Shown: positions 54,389 to 64,000 of the stretch, piece by piece
How the letters are laid out: every line of letters starts with the position of its first letter
Position numbering within the stretch: position 1 is the stretch's first letter
Origin: Devosia sediminis
GTDB lineage: Bacteria > Pseudomonadota > Alphaproteobacteria > Rhizobiales > Devosiaceae
Reading direction: 5' to 3'
Assembly (NCBI RefSeq): GCF_016411825.1
Contig: NZ_JAEKMH010000001.1
Location: forward strand, 682,001 to 746,000
DNA: 64,000 nt
Made by a program: the position numbers and the translations under genes
The notes under the pieces: model-generated
Told to the model about the DNA's origin: nothing
The model's input: the letters and a program-made list of their open reading frames with translations, nothing else
The model's database searches: none

Positions 54389-55614
54389 GACCGCTCTTCC
54401 CAGACCTTGGCCAGTTCCACGATGGTGGTGACGGCCTTGTCCATGTCCTGGCGGCTGATCCACTCCAGCGGCGAGTGGAAGGCGTGGCCGCCGGCGAAAA
54501 TATTGGGGCAGGGCAGGCCCATGAATGAGAGCCGCGAACCATCGGTGCCACCGCGGATGGATTTGCGGATCGGCGTCATGCCGGCGCGGCGGATGGCTTC
54601 CTCGGCATTGGCGACGATTTCGGGGTGCTGGTCCACCACCTGCTTCATGTTGCGATACTGTTCCTTGCGGGTCGCCGTGAAGGACGAGCCGGGGAAATCG
54701 GCGAGCACGGCGCGGGCAATGTCTTCGACCATGGCGTGTTTTTCGGCCAGGCCCGCATCGGTGAAGTCGCGGACGATGAGGCTGATCGCGGCCCCTTCCA
54801 TGGAGCCGGAAATGCCCACCGGATGGACGAAGCCCTCGCGACCCTCGGTGCCTTCCGGCGAGACGTCGCGCGGCAGGCGGGCGACGATGGATGAGGCGAT
54901 CTTGATGGCGTTTTCCATGCGGTCCTTGGAAAAGCCGGGATGCATGGCAACGCCGGTGATGTCGATGGTAAGGGCGTCGGCGGAGAAGGTTTCGTCTTCG
55001 AGGGTGCCGGCGGTTTCGCCATCGAGCGTATAGGCGAAGCGGGCGCCGAGCTTTTCGAGATCGACCTTATCGACGCCGCGACCGATTTCCTCGTCGGTGG
55101 TGAAGAGCAGCTTGATCGTGCCGTGCTTGATGGATGGATCCTTGAGCAGGATTTCGGCGGCGGTGACGATCTCGGCGAGGCCCGCCTTGTCGTCGGCGCC
55201 GAGCAGGGTGGTGCCGTCAGTGGTGATGACGTCGTTGCCGATCTGGTTTTTCAGCTCGGGATGCTCGGCGACGCGGATGGTGCGGCCGGAATTGCCTAAG
55301 ACGATATCGCCGCCGGCATAGTTCTGGACGATGCGCGGCATGACATTGGCGCCTGAGAAATCAGGCGCGGTATCCATGTGGGCGCAAAAGCAGATGACCG
55401 GCACGTCCTTGTCGGTATTGGCTGGGACGGTGGCATAGACATAGCCGTGCTCGTCGAGATGCGCGTCCGTGAGCCCGATGGCCTGCAGTTCTGCGGCGAG
55501 GATGCGGCCGAGATTCTTCTGCTTTTCGGTGGAGGGTTGGGTGTCGGACGCCGGATCAGACTGCGTGTCGATGGCCACATAGCGCAGGAAGCGGTCGAGA
55601 ACGGTGTCGGTCAT
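54385..55614 (-). CDS. pepT: Peptidase T (tripeptidase)
   Basis: PepT, a dizinc M20 aminopeptidase, removes the N-terminal residue of tripeptides. The 409-residue protein is complete: DRFLRYVAIDTQSDPAS, CFCAHMDTAPDFSGANV (His/Asp ligands), LLGADDKAGLAEIVTAAEI (bridging Asp), TTDEEIGRGVDKVDLEKLGA (catalytic Glu), and the C-terminal FAGGHAFHSPLEWISRQDM. It is transcribed toward the transporter and divergent from the RpiR regulator. Confidence 0.96.
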   Translation of the reverse strand: MTDTVLDRFLRYVAIDTQSDPASDTQPSTEKQKNLGRILAAELQAIGLTDAHLDEHGYVYATVPANTDKDVPVICFCAHMDTAPDFSGANVMPRIVQNYAGGDIVLGNSGRTIRVAEHPELKNQIGNDVITTDGTTLLGADDKAGLAEIVTAAEILLKDPSIKHGTIKLLFTTDEEIGRGVDKVDLEKLGARFAYTLDGETAGTLEDETFSADALTIDITGVAMHPGFSKDRMENAIKIASSIVARLPRDVSPEGTEGREGFVHPVGISGSMEGAAISLIVRDFTDAGLAEKHAMVEDIARAVLADFPGSSFTATRKEQYRNMKQVVDQHPEIVANAEEAIRRAGMTPIRKSIRGGTDGSRLSFMGLPCPNIFAGGHAFHSPLEWISRQDMDKAVTTIVELAKVWEERS

Positions 55615-55708
55615 GTCGGAATTCCGCGTGAAAAGTTGAGGCTAAGGACATAGCCTCATGGCGCAGGATTGCAAATGACTCGAATTGCAGCTTTCGCTGC
55701 ACGAAAAC

Positions 55709-55732
55709 TTGCAAGAAAAATAATCATTGCAA
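55709..55732. promoter_or_regulatory. Candidate RpiR operator upstream of its own gene
   Basis: Two TTGCAA half-sites (55709 and 55727, 18 bases apart), the second inside the palindrome CATTGCAATG. A similar CTTGCAAG-like element appears inverted before the ABC operon. Spacing suits a dimer of an RpiR regulator. Confidence 0.5.
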
Positions 55733-55773
55733 TGAAACGTGCATTGCCTTAGGGAATGTCCAGGGAGGATGCG

Positions 55774-56610
55774 ATGTCGGTACTAGAACGCGTCAAGGAA
55801 GTGGCGGAAAGCCTCACGCCGGCAGAGCAACTGCTGGTCAAGCAGGTCATTGCCAGCCCGCGCGACATTGCCCTTGGCACGGCCAGCGACCTGGCGCAGC
55901 GGATCGGCGTCCACGAAGCCACCGCGTCGCGCCTCGCCAAGAAACTCGGTTATGCCAGCTATGCCGGCTTCCGCAACGCCATCGCCGAAGAATTCATCGT
56001 TCGCACCGATCCGGCCACCCGCGTGCGCAATACGCTGGTGCAGACCAGCACGGCGGGCCTGCTGAGCGATCTCGTCGCACGGGAAGTCGAGGCCCTTGCC
56101 GGGCTGGAACGCTATGTCGACGATGCACGGCTGATGGCGGCGGCCGATGTGCTGCTCAAGGCGCGCCGTATCTACATTTTTGCCCGTGGCAATGCCGAGG
56201 CCCTGGCGGTGCTGGTCGATCGGCGCCTGCGCCGCATGGGGCGCGACACGGTCATGCTCGATGGCGACGGGAGAGACCTCGCCGAACAGGTGTTGGGTCT
56301 CGGAGCAGGGGACGCCATTGTCGGCTTCGCCTTCCGGCGCCAGCCCACCCATTACGCGCCGCTCATGCAGCATGCCCGCAACCGCGGCGCCGCTACGGTG
56401 GTGATCTCAGGCAGTGTCGGCCCGTCGTTGGTGCCCGCTGCCGACCACCTGCTGTTCGCGCCGCGCTCGGGCTCGCAGGACGCCTTTCAGACCCTGACCG
56501 TGCCTATGGCCATCTGCAATGCCCTGGTGCTGGCCATGGCCAAGCAGGACCCGAAGGCTTCGCTGGAAAATCTCGAGGCCCTCGGGCAGTTGATCGACGC
56601 TTTCGACTAG
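55774..56610 (+). CDS. RpiR/MurR family regulator (HTH plus SIS domain)
   Basis: A 278-residue regulator: HTH_6 domain (residues about 1-75: ASDLAQRIGVHEATASRLAK, KLGYASYAGFRNAIAEEF) and a C-terminal SIS domain (residues about 110-255: ARRIYIFARGNAEALAVLVD; GDAIVGFAFRRQPTHYAPLM). SIS domains bind phosphorylated sugars, so the effector is probably a sugar phosphate. ATG 55774 follows GGGAGG. It lies 123 bases before a same-strand ABC importer operon it is likely to control. Confidence 0.93.
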   Translation: MSVLERVKEVAESLTPAEQLLVKQVIASPRDIALGTASDLAQRIGVHEATASRLAKKLGYASYAGFRNAIAEEFIVRTDPATRVRNTLVQTSTAGLLSDLVAREVEALAGLERYVDDARLMAAADVLLKARRIYIFARGNAEALAVLVDRRLRRMGRDTVMLDGDGRDLAEQVLGLGAGDAIVGFAFRRQPTHYAPLMQHARNRGAATVVISGSVGPSLVPAADHLLFAPRSGSQDAFQTLTVPMAICNALVLAMAKQDPKASLENLEALGQLIDAFD

Positions 56611-56643
56611 GGTGTGTGAGGGAGGACCGTTTCGCACGCCCAA

Positions 56644-56691
56644 TTTCTGCAAGTTCACATGCATGTCGCATCCATCATGCAAATGCATGTG
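56644..56691. promoter_or_regulatory. Candidate operator before the ABC importer
   Basis: TTTCTGCAAGT (56644) resembles, in inverse orientation, the TTGCAA site before the regulator gene. CACATGCAT (56656-56664) and ATGCATGTG (56683-56691) form a nine-base inverted repeat. Both lie 40-90 bases before the ATG of the binding-protein gene. Confidence 0.5.
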
Positions 56692-56733
56692 CATCCATAA
56701 GGCGCAAAGGGCGCCATTCCTGAGGAGGATTTG

Positions 56734-57864
56734 ATGGACAAGAAACTGCTTATGCTCACCACAGCCTTCGTTGCGCTGGCCACTCCCGCTTTTGCCCAGA
56801 ACTACGATCCAGCGCTCGACGCCATGAGTGCCGAGGAACTGCTGCCGCTGGCGCAGGCCGAAGGCACCGTAACCGTCTATGCCTTCACCAGCCGTATTGC
56901 GGCCGTGGAAGCGGCGTTCGAGGCCGCCTATCCGGGCATCGACATGGTCAGCCACGACATGAGCTCGACCGAGCAGATCACCCGCCTCAAGGCGGAAGCC
57001 GCTGCCGGCATTGCCAGCGCCGACGTCGTCTATATCTCCGATGCCCCGGTGGTCTTCGCCGAGCTGCTCGGCCCCGGCCTCGTCACTGCCTATGTGCCGC
57101 CGCGCGTGGTGCCGCTGCTCGACGCCAACGAGCGCGAGCCGCTGCTGGCCCAGCGCCTCTCTACCAAGGTGCTGATGTATAACGAGGAAGCCAATCCCGA
57201 TGGCGCCCCGGTCAGCAATCTCTGGGAGCTCACCACCGAGGACTGGACCGGCCGCGTCATCATGGTCGACCCGTTGCAGCGTGGCGATTATCTCGACCTG
57301 ATGACCGAAATCGTGCTGCGCTCCGATGAAATGGCCAGCGCCTACGAGGCCCAGTTCGGTTCGCCGATCACTCTCGATGACGGCGTCGAAAATGCCGGCC
57401 AGCAGTTCATCGTCGACCTCTTTGAAAACGACCTGATCCTCGTGTCCTCGACCGACGACGTCAACGCCGCCGTGGGCGCGCTGGGCCAGGACAATCCGCC
57501 CGTCGGCTTCACCTCCTATTCGGATCGCCGCGACAATGAAGACGAGGGCTGGGCGCTGCAGGTCGCCAATGACGTCGTGCCGTCCAACGGCATCATCTTC
57601 CCGGCCGTGCTCGGCGTCTCGTCCACTGCCACCCATCCGGCGGCGGCCCGCCTCGCCATCGACTTCCTGATGGGCGATGACAGCGAAACCGGCGGCGAAG
57701 GTTTCAAGCCGTTCTACGTGGCCGGCGACTATGCGACCCGCAGCGACATCGTCAGCCATCCCGATGCCGTGCCGCTGGACCAATTCAGCGCCTGGTCGAT
57801 CGACCCGATCGCCACCTCCAACCTGCGCCAGGAAGTGGGCGACCTCGTCCTTTCGCTGCAGTAG
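56734..57864 (+). CDS. Periplasmic binding protein of an iron(III)/sugar-phosphate type ABC importer
   Basis: A 376-residue exported binding protein (signal peptide MDKKLLMLTTAFVALATPAF). The fold is that of the Fe3+-type cluster (class D): EGTVTVYAFTSRIAAVEAAF, ISDAPVVFAELLGPGLV, MYNEEANPDGAPVSNLWELT and VLGVSSTATHPAAARLAIDF. Relatives bind ferric iron, 2-aminoethylphosphonate or hexose phosphates (AfuA). The paired tyrosines typical of ferric-binding proteins near the C terminus are not evident to me. ATG 56734 follows GAGGAGG. Confidence 0.88.
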   Translation: MDKKLLMLTTAFVALATPAFAQNYDPALDAMSAEELLPLAQAEGTVTVYAFTSRIAAVEAAFEAAYPGIDMVSHDMSSTEQITRLKAEAAAGIASADVVYISDAPVVFAELLGPGLVTAYVPPRVVPLLDANEREPLLAQRLSTKVLMYNEEANPDGAPVSNLWELTTEDWTGRVIMVDPLQRGDYLDLMTEIVLRSDEMASAYEAQFGSPITLDDGVENAGQQFIVDLFENDLILVSSTDDVNAAVGALGQDNPPVGFTSYSDRRDNEDEGWALQVANDVVPSNGIIFPAVLGVSSTATHPAAARLAIDFLMGDDSETGGEGFKPFYVAGDYATRSDIVSHPDAVPLDQFSAWSIDPIATSNLRQEVGDLVLSLQ

Positions 57865-57875
57865 TCCACTGGTCG

Positions 57876-57972
57876 AGCCCACCCTCCCCCTTGAGGGGAG
57901 GGGAGTGGGGTCCATCAAGGAGCCACCCGACCACCCCACCCTCGGTCCCTCCCCTCAAGGGGGAGGGATGCG
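57876..57972. repeat. Dispersed repeat of the CCCTCGGTCCCTCCCC type
   Basis: A second copy of the element at 53.0 kb, here inside the ABC operon between the binding-protein and permease genes. An inner pair, CCCACCCTCCCCCTTGAGGG and CTCAAGGGGGAGGGATGC, faces across about 60 bases. It may form an mRNA structure that sets relative expression. Confidence 0.72.
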
Positions 57973-58054
57973 AAAGAACCGGTGCATCCAAAATCGTCGA
58001 TGCAGCCAAGATAAACATTCTGGCCTTCGGGCCGGTAGCCGATAGGCAAGTCAT

Positions 58055-59800
58055 ATGTCCACCGACACTGCCCGTCCCATGACGCGGCCCATCCGCATTG
58101 ACGGAAAGCTGGTGCTCAAGCTGGTCGTCCTGGCCATTCTGGGCGTCCTCATCGCCGCGCCGCTGCTGCGCATCCTGTTCGAAACGCTGTCGCCCGACGC
58201 CATCGAGGCGTGGAGCGACGTCACTTCCGGACGGCTGGCGCGAAACCTGCTGTGGGTGCCGCTGGGCAATACGCTGATCCTCGGCGTCGCTGTCGCCTGC
58301 GGCTGCGTTCTGATCGGGGGTTTCCTCGCCTGGCTGGTGGTGATGACCGATGTGCCGTTCCGCCGCACGATCGGGCTGATGGCCACGCTGCCCTTCATGA
58401 TCCCGAGCTTCGCCACGGCGCTGGCCTGGGGTTCGCTGTTCAAGAATTCCCGCGTTGGCGGCCAGACCGGCTTTCTCGAAGGCCTCGGGCTCACCATCCC
58501 GGACTGGCTGTCCTGGGGCATGGTGCCGACGCTGATCGTACTGATCGCACACTATTATTCGCTGGCCTTTACGGTCATCGCCGCCGCACTCGCCACGGTC
58601 AATTCCGACCTGGTCGAGGCCGCGCAGATGGCCGGCGCCAAGCGCGGCCGCATCCTGATGGGCATTGTCCTGCCCGTCGCCTTGCCAGCCGTGGTCGCCG
58701 GCGCGTCGCTGACCTTTGCTGGTGCGGTGTCGAACTTCGCCGCACCCGCCCTGCTGGGCCTGCCGGTGCGCATGCAGACTATGGCGACCCGCCTTTATGG
58801 CCTCATCGAGGTCGGACAGACGGCGCGCGGCTATGTCATCGCTATCCTCCTGATTCTCGTCTCGGCGCTGTTCCTGTGGCTGGGCAACAAGGTGATTTCC
58901 GGCCGCCGATCCTATGCCACGATCACCGGCAAGGGCGGCCGCGCCAAGCGCTTCACCCTCGGCGCAGCACGCCTGCCGCTCCTTCTGCTGGCCGGGCTGA
59001 TCTGCCTCCTCACGACAGTCGTGCCGGTCGTCATACTCATCGCCTCGTCGCTTGCCCCTTCGTCGTCGGCGCTCTTTTCCAACTGGACGCTCCACTACTG
59101 GACCGGTGTATCCGATCCATCGATTGCCCAGGGGCAGGCGGGCATCTTCTCCAACCCGTTCATCGTCTCGGCTACCGGGCTCACCATGAGCCTTGGCGTC
59201 GCGGTGGCCATCACCACCACAATCATCGGGCTCATCGTGGCCTATGTCCTGGCCCGCGATGGCAAGGGGCCGCTGGCCGGCATCATCAACCAGGTGAGCT
59301 TCCTGCCGCTGCTCGTTCCCGGGATTGCCTTCGGCGCCGCCTATATTGCTCTATTCGGCGCGCCCATCGGGCCGTTCCCGGCGCTTTACGGCACCTTCAC
59401 TCTCCTGCTCATTGCCGGCACGGCCTATCTGCTGCCGTTCTCGGTGCAGACTGGCCGCGCCGTGATCCAGCAGGTTTCGGGCGATCTCGACGAGAGTGCG
59501 CGGATGACCGGCGCCGGGTTTCTCCGCCGCCTGACCTCGATCACCGTGCCGCTGGCCAGCCGTGGCCTCGCGGCAGGCGGGCTCATCGTCTTCGTCAAGA
59601 TCATGCGCGACCTGTCGCTTGTCGTGCTGCTCTTCACCCCGACCATGCCTGTGCTTTCCGTTCTCGCCTATCGCTACGCCTCCGAAGGCTTCACCCAATT
59701 CGCCAATGCCATAACCGTCGTGATCCTCGTGATCTCGATCGCCGCGACCCTGCTGGCCAACCAGTTGCAGTCCAAGTCGCAGCCCTGGCTCAAATCGTAA
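58055..59800 (+). CDS. ABC transporter permease, fused two-domain (FbpB/AfuB type)
   Basis: A 581-residue inner-membrane protein with about twelve segments, two BPD-transport domains in one chain. The cytoplasmic EAA loops are visible in both halves: EAAQMAGAKRGRILMGIVLP and ESARMTGAGFLRRLTSITVP. Such fused permeases belong to iron(III), phosphonate and sugar-phosphate importers. ATG 58055 gives a polar N terminus. It lies 190 bases after the binding-protein gene, separated by a repeat, and nine bases before the ATPase. Confidence 0.94.
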   Translation: MSTDTARPMTRPIRIDGKLVLKLVVLAILGVLIAAPLLRILFETLSPDAIEAWSDVTSGRLARNLLWVPLGNTLILGVAVACGCVLIGGFLAWLVVMTDVPFRRTIGLMATLPFMIPSFATALAWGSLFKNSRVGGQTGFLEGLGLTIPDWLSWGMVPTLIVLIAHYYSLAFTVIAAALATVNSDLVEAAQMAGAKRGRILMGIVLPVALPAVVAGASLTFAGAVSNFAAPALLGLPVRMQTMATRLYGLIEVGQTARGYVIAILLILVSALFLWLGNKVISGRRSYATITGKGGRAKRFTLGAARLPLLLLAGLICLLTTVVPVVILIASSLAPSSSALFSNWTLHYWTGVSDPSIAQGQAGIFSNPFIVSATGLTMSLGVAVAITTTIIGLIVAYVLARDGKGPLAGIINQVSFLPLLVPGIAFGAAYIALFGAPIGPFPALYGTFTLLLIAGTAYLLPFSVQTGRAVIQQVSGDLDESARMTGAGFLRRLTSITVPLASRGLAAGGLIVFVKIMRDLSLVVLLFTPTMPVLSVLAYRYASEGFTQFANAITVVILVISIAATLLANQLQSKSQPWLKS

Positions 59801-59809
59801 GTCACGCCC

Positions 59810-60840
<1,031 letters not shown>

Positions 60841-60844
<4 letters not shown>

Positions 60845-61443
60845 AGCGTCTCTTGCTGGTGCGTCACGGGGAATCGGAATGGAACGCGTCACGACGCCTC
60901 CAGGGCCAAGCCGATATCGGGCTGTCCGAGCGGGGCAGGGAGCAGGCCCTGGCGCTGGCGCCCGTCATCGCGCAACTGGCCCCCGATCGCACCATCGTCT
61001 CGGACCTGCGTCGCGCGCGCGACACGGCAGACTTGCTCGGCTGCAAGGATGCCCAGCCGCATGAAGGGCTGCGTGAGATCGATGTGGGCGAATGGACCGG
61101 TCGCGCCATTGCCGACATCATTGCCGATGATCCGGAGGGCTATCGGGGCTGGCGCGCCGGCAGCTTCGCGCCGCCGCGCGGCGAAATCTGGCAGGCCTTT
61201 GCCGATCGCACCGCCAAGGCGACGCTCGACGGGTTCGAGACGGCCGAACGTCTCCTCGTCGTGTGCCATGGCGGGGTGATACGGGCCCTGTTACAGACAC
61301 TGCTGGGTCTGCCGCCCAAACGCATCATTCCGGTTGGTCCGGCAAGCGTCACCGTCCTTGCCAACCGGCCGGGCGAAACCGAGATGCGGCTCGAAGTCTT
61401 CAACTTCTCGCCGCAGGGACCAATGCTCGACGCCCCGGACTAA
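60841..61443 (+). CDS. Histidine phosphatase family protein
   Basis: A 200-residue phosphoglycerate-mutase-like phosphatase: LLVRHGESEWNASRRLQGQA (the R-H-G with the catalytic His), DLRRARDTADLL, REIDVGEWTG (catalytic Glu) and LLVVCHGGVIRAL (second His). It starts with ATG overlapping the ATPase stop by four bases, so it belongs to the transporter operon. A phosphatase translated with a SIS-regulated importer suggests that the imported compound is phosphorylated and is dephosphorylated inside. That is an inference. Confidence 0.93.
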
Positions 61444-61512
61444 GCGGCAGACAGCTTTCCCCAGCGGCAGGAGGCCGACACGCGGCGCCATAAGATTTCG
61501 CTTGCTTCGAAC

Positions 61513-61528
61513 CGTACCGTACGGTACG
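61513..61528. promoter_or_regulatory. 16-base perfect palindrome, likely TetR-type operator
   Basis: CGTACCGTACGGTACG is a perfect palindrome 56 bases before the TetR-family gene. Length and symmetry fit a TetR dimer site, so autoregulation is likely, possibly extending to ilvC. Confidence 0.7.
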
Positions 61529-61583
61529 CCAGCGAACGGAAAGACGCCGAGGCGTTCGGCAGCCGATCATTGGGAGAGTTCCC

Positions 61584-62231
61584 GTGGCCCTGGCCATCAA
61601 GGTCAACGAAGAGACGTTCACCCCGCGCCAGCAAGCTGTGCTGACGGCGGCGCTGGATCTGCTCGTCGAAAACGGCGACGGGCTGACCATGACGGCGGTG
61701 GCGCGGCGCGCCTCGTGTTCCAAGGAAACGCTCTACAAGTGGTTCGGCGACCGCGACGGCCTGCTGACGGCCACGGTGCAGTGGCAGGCGGCCAAGGTGC
61801 GCATGCCCTTTGTCGACCGCAGCCACATCAATCTGAAGGCGCTGCGCGGCAGCCTCGAACAGTTTGCGCGCGACCTCCTGACCACCATCATCGGCGAAGT
61901 CTCGATCACCCTCAACCGCACCGCCATCACCCATGCGGCGCAGGAAAAGGATGACCTGGGCAATATCGTGCTGGAAAACGGCCCCATGGCGATCAGGCGG
62001 CGCCTGAAGCCCATTCTCGAGGCGGCCCGCGATGCGCGCCTCCTGCGCTTCACCTCGAGCGAGGAAGCGTACCGCACCTTTTTCGGCCTTGTCGTGCGCG
62101 ATGTGCAGATCCGTCTGCTGCTCGGCGACAAGAGCCTGACCCAATCCAATGTCGAGGCCAACATCGAAGCCGATGTGAAGGCCGCGGCGGACCAGTTCCT
62201 GGCCCTCTACGGGGCCAAGGCAAACACTTAA
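61584..62231 (+). CDS. TetR/AcrR family regulator
   Basis: A 215-residue regulator with an N-terminal HTH (TPRQQAVLTAALDLLVENGD, LTMTAVARRASCSKETLYKW, FGDRDGLLTATV) and a helical ligand domain. GTG 61584 follows GGGAGAG. A palindromic operator sits upstream. Only 30 bases separate it from ilvC on the same strand, with no terminator between, so transcripts may read into ilvC. The ligand is unknown. Confidence 0.93.
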   Translation: MALAIKVNEETFTPRQQAVLTAALDLLVENGDGLTMTAVARRASCSKETLYKWFGDRDGLLTATVQWQAAKVRMPFVDRSHINLKALRGSLEQFARDLLTTIIGEVSITLNRTAITHAAQEKDDLGNIVLENGPMAIRRRLKPILEAARDARLLRFTSSEEAYRTFFGLVVRDVQIRLLLGDKSLTQSNVEANIEADVKAAADQFLALYGAKANT

Positions 62232-63281
<1,050 letters not shown>

Positions 63282-63289
63282 GATTTGGA

Positions 63290-63314
63290 ACGGGGGCTGC
63301 GGCCCCCGTTTTCA
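63290..63314 (+). terminator. Terminator of ilvC
   Basis: ACGGGGGC-TGCG-GCCCCCGT, running straight into GTTTTC. Confidence 0.82.
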
Positions 63315-63318
63315 TCTG

Positions 63319-64000
63319 ATGACCATCGACATCGTCCCCATCACCGCCAGCGATTTCCGGCTTGCTCCCGGCGCCTGGCCCATGCCGGCTGAGATTCGCG
63401 CCAAGGTGCCTGGCATCTGGGCCGAGGTGGTGGCAAAGAACCCGCATGTCTGGGACGGGCGCATCCTGGGGTTCACCCCGCCGGTGCTGGATGGCGAAGG
63501 CGTGTTCCGCTCGGAGGCGCGGGAAGACAGTTACTCCGCCTTCCTGGCGTGGCGGGCACTCGGTTTTCCTGACATCGGCACGGTCCATATTTTTGGCACG
63601 ACGCTGATCGAGAGCGCCGACGGGGCGCTGATCTTCGGCGTCATGGGCGGCAAGACCATCAATGCCGGGCGGGTCTATCCGCCGGGCGGGGCGCTGGAGC
63701 CGCGCGACGTCAGGGCCGATGGCGTGGTCGACGCCGAAACCTGCATTGCTACCGAACTGCATGAAGAGACGGGGCTCCGCATGGAAGACGGCAGGGCAGG
63801 GCAACTGCTTGCCATCGTCGACGGGCCGCGCATCGCCATCGCCCGGCGTCTCAGTTTTGACCTCAGTGCAGAAGCACTCGTGGCGCGCATCCACGCCAAT
63901 CTCGCTGCCCAGGACGATCCGGAATTGTCCGATGTCGTCGCCTGCCGCAAAGCTGCCGACGGGGAGGCGGCGGGTGATCTTGCCCCCTATGCGCGCGTCG
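63319..64000 (+). CDS. Nudix-like protein, 3' end outside the window
   Basis: The frame opens at ATG 63319 (MTIDIVPITASDFRLAPGAW) and stays open for 227 codons to the window edge. A long N-terminal region is followed by a Nudix-like box: NAGRVYPPGGALEPRDVRAD, then GVVDAETCIATELHEETGLR, with the E-E-T-G metal site intact. The spacing between the glycines and the E-L-x-E-E-T-G block is longer than the classic box. The substrate is unknown. It starts right after the ilvC terminator, so it needs its own promoter; none is obvious. Confidence 0.82.
   Translation, partial: MTIDIVPITASDFRLAPGAWPMPAEIRAKVPGIWAEVVAKNPHVWDGRILGFTPPVLDGEGVFRSEAREDSYSAFLAWRALGFPDIGTVHIFGTTLIESADGALIFGVMGGKTINAGRVYPPGGALEPRDVRADGVVDAETCIATELHEETGLRMEDGRAGQLLAIVDGPRIAIARRLSFDLSAEALVARIHANLAAQDDPELSDVVACRKAADGEAAGDLAPYARV

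Overview
The window is chromosomal DNA from a high-GC alphaproteobacterium. The best fit is the Hyphomicrobiales, possibly Devosia or a relative. The evidence is a permuted two-piece tmRNA next to sspB, a charged insertion in LigA of the rhizobial type, the folA-hflKC / serB-miaA / ilvBN neighbourhood, many GTG and TTG starts, and short intergenic palindromes built on CTCGGGTCAAGCCCGAG. I see no insertion sequence, prophage, CRISPR array, rRNA or tRNA gene. Most of the window is housekeeping core with small accessory islands.

Layout. 1-4.3 kb: 3' end of ligA and three uncharacterised exported proteins. 4.4-13.4 kb: an M24 peptidase, two tiny related proteins, prmA, a UvrD/PcrA helicase and, divergent from it, a phytase-esterase-like exported protein behind a three-unit Pho box; then an exported double Tudor-like protein. 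13.7-19.2 kb: a large AsmA protein, an sspB/ribbon-helix-helix pair, the split tmRNA and an anchored nuclease. 19.2-29.9 kb: a SulP transporter, a hydrolase, thyA-MazG, and an ArsR/SRPBCC/Arr group. 30-39.6 kb: folA, hflK-hflC, serB and miaA (divergent), a MATE exporter, cspA, a Nudix hydrolase and the phosphate transporter pit.

39.7-45.1 kb: ilvB-ilvN with a complete attenuation leader (promoter, 16-residue leader peptide rich in Leu/Ile/Val, terminator), then a racemase-like protein, pdxJ and an FMN reductase. 45.2-54.4 kb: kup, an old-yellow-enzyme reductase, an Imm-5-like pair, exonuclease III, a TM2 protein, and an exported tandem rhodanese beside a YeeE/YedE transporter. 54.4-61.4 kb: pepT, then an RpiR regulator followed by an AfuABC-like ABC importer and a histidine phosphatase. 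61.6 kb to the end: a TetR regulator with a palindromic operator, ilvC and a Nudix protein cut by the window end.

Three themes join these parts. Phosphate: Pho boxes lie upstream of the phytase-like gene (activator layout) and across the start codon of pit (repressor layout), and the RpiR/ABC/phosphatase cluster looks like phosphorylated-solute uptake. Branched-chain amino acids: ilvBN has a leader attenuator, while ilvC, 20 kb away, sits behind its own TetR gene. Ribosome rescue: split tmRNA with its ClpXP adaptor sspB next door. I found no clearly new large system; the most informative signals are regulatory.
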